Positions 61,212-64,000 of a DNA stretch of 64,000 nt are shown here, in pieces (the stretch's first letter is position 1; every line of letters begins with the position of its first letter). The stretch is taken from positions 1,364,001 to 1,428,000 of the forward strand of contig NZ_NKYF01000001.1 of NCBI RefSeq assembly GCF_002262885.1, written 5' to 3'. Origin of the DNA: Pseudonocardia sp. MH-G8. Its GTDB lineage: Bacteria > Actinomycetota > Actinomycetes > Mycobacteriales > Pseudonocardiaceae. The notes below the pieces were generated by a model. That model was not told the DNA's origin and ran no database searches. It saw only the letters and a list, made by a program, of their open reading frames with translations. The position numbers and the translations under genes are program-made.

Positions 61212-62324
61212 ATGCCCCAGGTGAAGGCCGTGGTCCTGCGCGCTCCGCAGGAACCGCTGCGCGTCGAGGAAGTGACGCTCCAGCACCCGCACGCCGGCGA
61301 GGTACGGGTGCGGGTGGAGGCCGCCGGCATCTGCCACACCGAGCTGCACTACATGGACGGCGCGATCCCGTGCCCGTTGCCGATCGTGCTCGGCCACGAG
61401 GGCAGCGGTGTCGTCGAGGAGGTCGGCGAGGGCGTCGACGCCGTGGCCGTCGGTGACCGGGTGGCGTTCACCTGGCGCCCGCGCTGCGGCCACTGCGAGT
61501 ACTGCGTCACCGGGCGCCCGGTGATGTGCGTGTACGGCAGGGTGCAGGCACGCAGCGGTGGGCTGATGGACGCCACCTCCCGGCTGCAGCTCGACGGGGG
61601 CCCGCTGCACCACTTCCTCGGCGTCTCCTGCTTCGCCGAGCAGGCGGTGGTGTCGCAGCGCGCGGTGGTGAAGGTCCCCGACGGCGTCCCGCCCGCGGTG
61701 GCCGCCGTGGCCGGCTGCGCCGTCATCACCGGGGTCGGTGCCGTGGTCCACGTGGCCGGGCAGGTGGCGGGCAAGCCGCTGGTCGTGGTCGGCGCGGGCG
61801 GGGTGGGCCTGTCCGCGCTGATGGGCGCGGTCCTCGTCGGAGCGTCCACCGTGGTGGTCGACATGGCTCCGGAGAAGCTCGAGCTCGCACGCCGGCTCGG
61901 CGCCACCGCCACCCTCGACGCCTCCGGGATGGCCCCGGACGAGGTCGTCGCCGCCGTCCAGGAGCTGACCGGCGGCGGCGCGGAGGTGGCCGTCGACGCC
62001 GTCGGCCTGCCCCAGACGCTGCGCCAGGCGTTCGCCGTGCTGCGCCCCGGCGGCACCGCGATCGCAGTCGGGCTCGGCGCGGTGGACGCCACCGCGGCGG
62101 TGCCGATCAACGAGCTGGTGCAGCAGCAGAAGCGCCTCGTCGGGAGCCTGTACGGCTCGGCGAACCCGCCGGTCGACCTGCCGCGGATCCTCGGGCTGTA
62201 CCTGGCGGGGCGGCTGCCGCTCGACGTGCTGCTCGGCGAGCAGTACTCGCTGGACGGCGTCGACGACGCCTACCGGGCCCTGCGCGAGGGCGCCACCGGG
62301 CGGGCAGTAGTACTGCCCGCATGA
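61212..62324 (+). CDS. Zn-dependent class III-like alcohol dehydrogenase
   Basis: 370 residues from ATG 61212, GGAGG about 11 nt upstream. Catalytic zinc ligands in GICHTELHYMDG and GHEGSGVV, structural zinc CGHCEYCVTGRPVMC, Rossmann VVGAGGVGLSALMG. It resembles the MDR group that includes NDMA- and mycofactocin-associated alcohol dehydrogenases, but the cofactor type cannot be decided here. ATGA overlap with the following SDR, so the two probably act in series on an alcohol or sugar. Confidence 0.87.
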   Translation: MPQVKAVVLRAPQEPLRVEEVTLQHPHAGEVRVRVEAAGICHTELHYMDGAIPCPLPIVLGHEGSGVVEEVGEGVDAVAVGDRVAFTWRPRCGHCEYCVTGRPVMCVYGRVQARSGGLMDATSRLQLDGGPLHHFLGVSCFAEQAVVSQRAVVKVPDGVPPAVAAVAGCAVITGVGAVVHVAGQVAGKPLVVVGAGGVGLSALMGAVLVGASTVVVDMAPEKLELARRLGATATLDASGMAPDEVVAAVQELTGGGAEVAVDAVGLPQTLRQAFAVLRPGGTAIAVGLGAVDATAAVPINELVQQQKRLVGSLYGSANPPVDLPRILGLYLAGRLPLDVLLGEQYSLDGVDDAYRALREGATGRAVVLPA

Positions 62325-63103
62325 CAGACGAGACCCGTTACGCGACCTACCCCAGCCTGCGCGACACCGTCGTGCTGATCAGCGGCGGCGCGAGCGGCCT
62401 GGGCGCGGAGTTCGTGGCGCAGTTCGCCGCCCAGGACGCCCGCGTGGCGTTCGTCGACGTGGCAGCGGAGGCGAGCGAGGTGCTCGTCGCCGAGGTGGTG
62501 GAGCGGGGCCATCCCCGGCCGGTCTTCCGCGCGTGCGACGTGCGCGACCTCGACGCCTACCGCCGGGTGATCGCCGAGCTCGCCGCGGAGCTGGGCGGGG
62601 TGCAGGTCCTGGTGAACAACGCGGGCAGCGACACGCGCCACCCCGTCGCCGAGGTCGAGCCCCGCTACTGGGACGAGCGGATGCGGGTGAACCTCGACCA
62701 CCAGTTCTTCGCCGCCCAGGCCGTCGCCCCCGCGATGCGGGCCGCCGGCCGCGGGTCGATCGTCAACATGGGATCGATCAGCGCGCACGTCGACCTGCTC
62801 GACCTGACCGCCTACATGACCGCGAAGGCGGGCATCGAAGGGCTCACCCGGTCGCTGTCGCGCGAGTACGGACCCGACGGAGTGCGCGTCAACTGCGTGC
62901 TCCCGGGATGGATCATGACCCAGCGGCAGCTGGAGAACTGGGTGACGCCCGAGGCCGACGCGCACCGCGCGGCGTCCCAGGCGCTGCCGCACCGCCTCGA
63001 GCCCGCCGACGTCGCCCGGCTCGTGCTCTGGCTGGCCGCCGACGACAGCCGCTCGTGCACGGGCCAGCACTGGGTGGTCGACGGCGGCTGGCTGCATTCC
63101 TGA
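62321..63103 (+). CDS. Short-chain dehydrogenase/reductase
   Basis: 260 residues, classical SDR. SGGASGLGAEF cofactor loop, ACDVRD, LVNNAGSD, catalytic Ser in NMGSISAHVD and TAYMTAK supplying Tyr and Lys, and VNCVLPGWIMTQ. Similar to sugar or polyol dehydrogenases (e.g. xylose/glucose 1-dehydrogenase-like). Co-translated with the upstream zinc dehydrogenase. Confidence 0.9.
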   Translation: MTDETRYATYPSLRDTVVLISGGASGLGAEFVAQFAAQDARVAFVDVAAEASEVLVAEVVERGHPRPVFRACDVRDLDAYRRVIAELAAELGGVQVLVNNAGSDTRHPVAEVEPRYWDERMRVNLDHQFFAAQAVAPAMRAAGRGSIVNMGSISAHVDLLDLTAYMTAKAGIEGLTRSLSREYGPDGVRVNCVLPGWIMTQRQLENWVTPEADAHRAASQALPHRLEPADVARLVLWLAADDSRSCTGQHWVVDGGWLHS

Positions 63104-63124
63104 CCCGACACACGTACATCCACA

Positions 63125-63186
63125 CCCCGACTCGCGGGGAAGGCACCCCACCCCGCGTGTCGGGGTCTCCCACCCGCGAGTCGGGG
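63125..63186. terminator. Inverted repeat CCCCGACTCGCGGG, bidirectional terminator candidate
   Basis: Perfect 14-bp arms at 63125-63138 and 63173-63186 between convergent genes. The CCCGCGAGTCGGGG sequence is the same as in the repeat region 23374-23486. Confidence 0.55.
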
Positions 63187-63213
63187 TCTCGCTGCGCGTG
63201 TGTCGCTGCTCGT

Positions 63214-63588
63214 CTAGCGACGCGGCTCCCCGCCCCGCGGGGACAGGGCCGCGGCCGGCACGAGCACGGCCAGGTGCTCGGCGACGACCGCGCCGTACGC
63301 GTCGCAGACGGCGAAGTTCACGCGTCCGAACCACCGCCCGTCGACGGCCCGGGCCCAGCGCTTGAGCAGGCCCGGCACGCGCACGTCGGCGACGAGCAAC
63401 CCGCCGGGCACGGGGTCGTCGATCGCGCCCGGTGAGTCCGCCCGCCCGTAGAACCGGTCGAGGTGGACCCACACCGGCCGGTCCAGCGGCGGTGGCGGAG
63501 CACTCACGCTCGACGACCAGGGCTCATACACGGCTTCCCCTTCCAGCAACACGACGTGCCGGCCGGGGGAAGCGGCCGCATGCACCAC
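63214..63588 (-). CDS. Hypothetical protein
   Basis: 124 residues from GTG 63588 (a GTG at 63585 is equally possible). Mixed alpha/beta: VWVHLDRFYGRADSPGAIDD, GGLLVADVRVPGLLKRWARA and GRVNFAVCDAYGAVVAEHLA. It reads as a globular domain with regular actinobacterial codon use. No family recognised, and no clear Shine-Dalgarno. Confidence 0.5.
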   Translation of the reverse strand: MVHAAASPGRHVVLLEGEAVYEPWSSSVSAPPPPLDRPVWVHLDRFYGRADSPGAIDDPVPGGLLVADVRVPGLLKRWARAVDGRWFGRVNFAVCDAYGAVVAEHLAVLVPAAALSPRGGEPRR

Positions 63589-63617
63589 CAGGATCGCATG
63601 CGCGCGCCGTGATCAGG

Positions 63618-64000
63618 TCACCAGACCCGCCATCCGGTCGGCACCGAAGTCCGCGGAGGAGCTCCACAGTTCACACGGACGGGTGAGTTGTGCGTCGAGC
63701 CGGCGGCCCCGCCGCGCGCAGGTGGCCCCCCGGTGCCGCGCGGTCGTCGGCACGGCAGCCGGCACCGCGCCGGGGGCGAACCGTCCCGGGACGACCGGTC
63801 GAGCGTGACCACCTGCTGGGCGAGCAGCGCGGTGCCCCGCAGCGGGGAGAGCGGCACCCCGGTCGGCGACCGGACGCGCGTGGCTGCGCCGACGAGCACC
63901 GACGGCGCGACGAGCGATTCGGGTTTGTGCCAGGTCAGGCGGTCGAGGGTGCGGAACGGCTCTGCATCACCGCGGACGGTCCCGTGCTGCAGCACGACCG
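63618..64000 (-). CDS. C-terminal part of an unidentified protein, open at right edge
   Basis: Minus-strand reading frame open to the window end: VVLQHGTVRGDAEPFRTLDR followed by LTWHKPESLVAPSVLVGAAT. Codon use is gene-like down to about 63800 (TLDRSSRDGS), after which composition becomes Arg/Pro-rich and may be a frameshifted or spurious tail. VLQHGT is reminiscent of lipoate-protein ligases and of SAM-dependent uroporphyrinogen methyltransferases, but the fragment is too short to decide. Confidence 0.35.
   Translation of the reverse strand, partial: VVLQHGTVRGDAEPFRTLDRLTWHKPESLVAPSVLVGAATRVRSPTGVPLSPLRGTALLAQQVVTLDRSSRDGSPPARCRLPCRRPRGTGGPPARGGAAGSTHNSPVRVNCGAPPRTSVPTGWRVW

Overview
The window is a GC-rich actinobacterial chromosome segment, most likely from Pseudonocardia or a close relative in the Pseudonocardiaceae. 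The reasons are strong G/C bias at third codon positions, frequent GTG starts, many short GTGA/ATGA gene overlaps, probable leaderless transcripts with TAnnnT boxes 6-8 nt before the start codon, and an HbhA locus in the same order as in Mycobacterium. No IS element, phage, rRNA or CRISPR array was seen. The species is inference.

Layout. 1-9.3 kb: HelD-like helicase (cut by the left edge), TetR, YbaK-type deacylase, DUF2516 membrane protein, hbhA and its XRE neighbour, a paired CrcB fluoride channel, a DUF445 membrane protein, a primase-like fragment, a cold-shock protein and a fatty acid desaturase. 9.6-17.2 kb: a Pro/Ala-rich secreted protein, an MftR-like TetR, a membrane GGDEF cyclase, a TetR/VOC divergent pair, a tRNA-Glu/Asp/Phe cluster, a TRIC channel, a broken M20 gene and small orphans. 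17.2-29.8 kb: SGNH hydrolase, propionyl-CoA synthetase, Excalibur protein, ferredoxin, acyl-CoA synthetase, MFS, CinA-like/DUF72 operon, degenerate SDR plus serine hydrolase, a repeat-filled gap and a divergent HTH/small-protein pair. 29.8-37.1 kb: HrpA helicase, then an M20 hydrolase with its AbgT transporter.

37.1-44.1 kb: an azoreductase-SMR-TetR operon and a polyol-type ABC importer with zinc dehydrogenase, controlled by a divergent SorC regulator with two identical-arm operators. 44.1-49.9 kb: phosphotransferase, a hexapeptide/Cys-triplet protein, a PRISE-like reductase, MFS/MarR, and a cysteine dioxygenase-rhodanese operon preceded by a short ORF ending in three cysteines. 49.9-64 kb: a DUF559 nuclease-like gene flanked by 68-bp direct repeats, a monoglyceride lipase, a long disordered membrane protein, MalQ, a hydratase, an S4 protein, EamA exporter, an RsbW-like kinase behind a SigF-like promoter, an L,D-transpeptidase with a secreted protein ending in LPVTG, and an ADH/SDR pair.

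The most unusual items are the polycysteine leader ahead of cysteine dioxygenase, the hexapeptide/Cys-ladder protein, and the paired palindromic repeats (families here called P and Q) that flank the DUF559 gene and fill the 28-kb gap. No multi-gene defence island or biosynthetic cluster was recognised.
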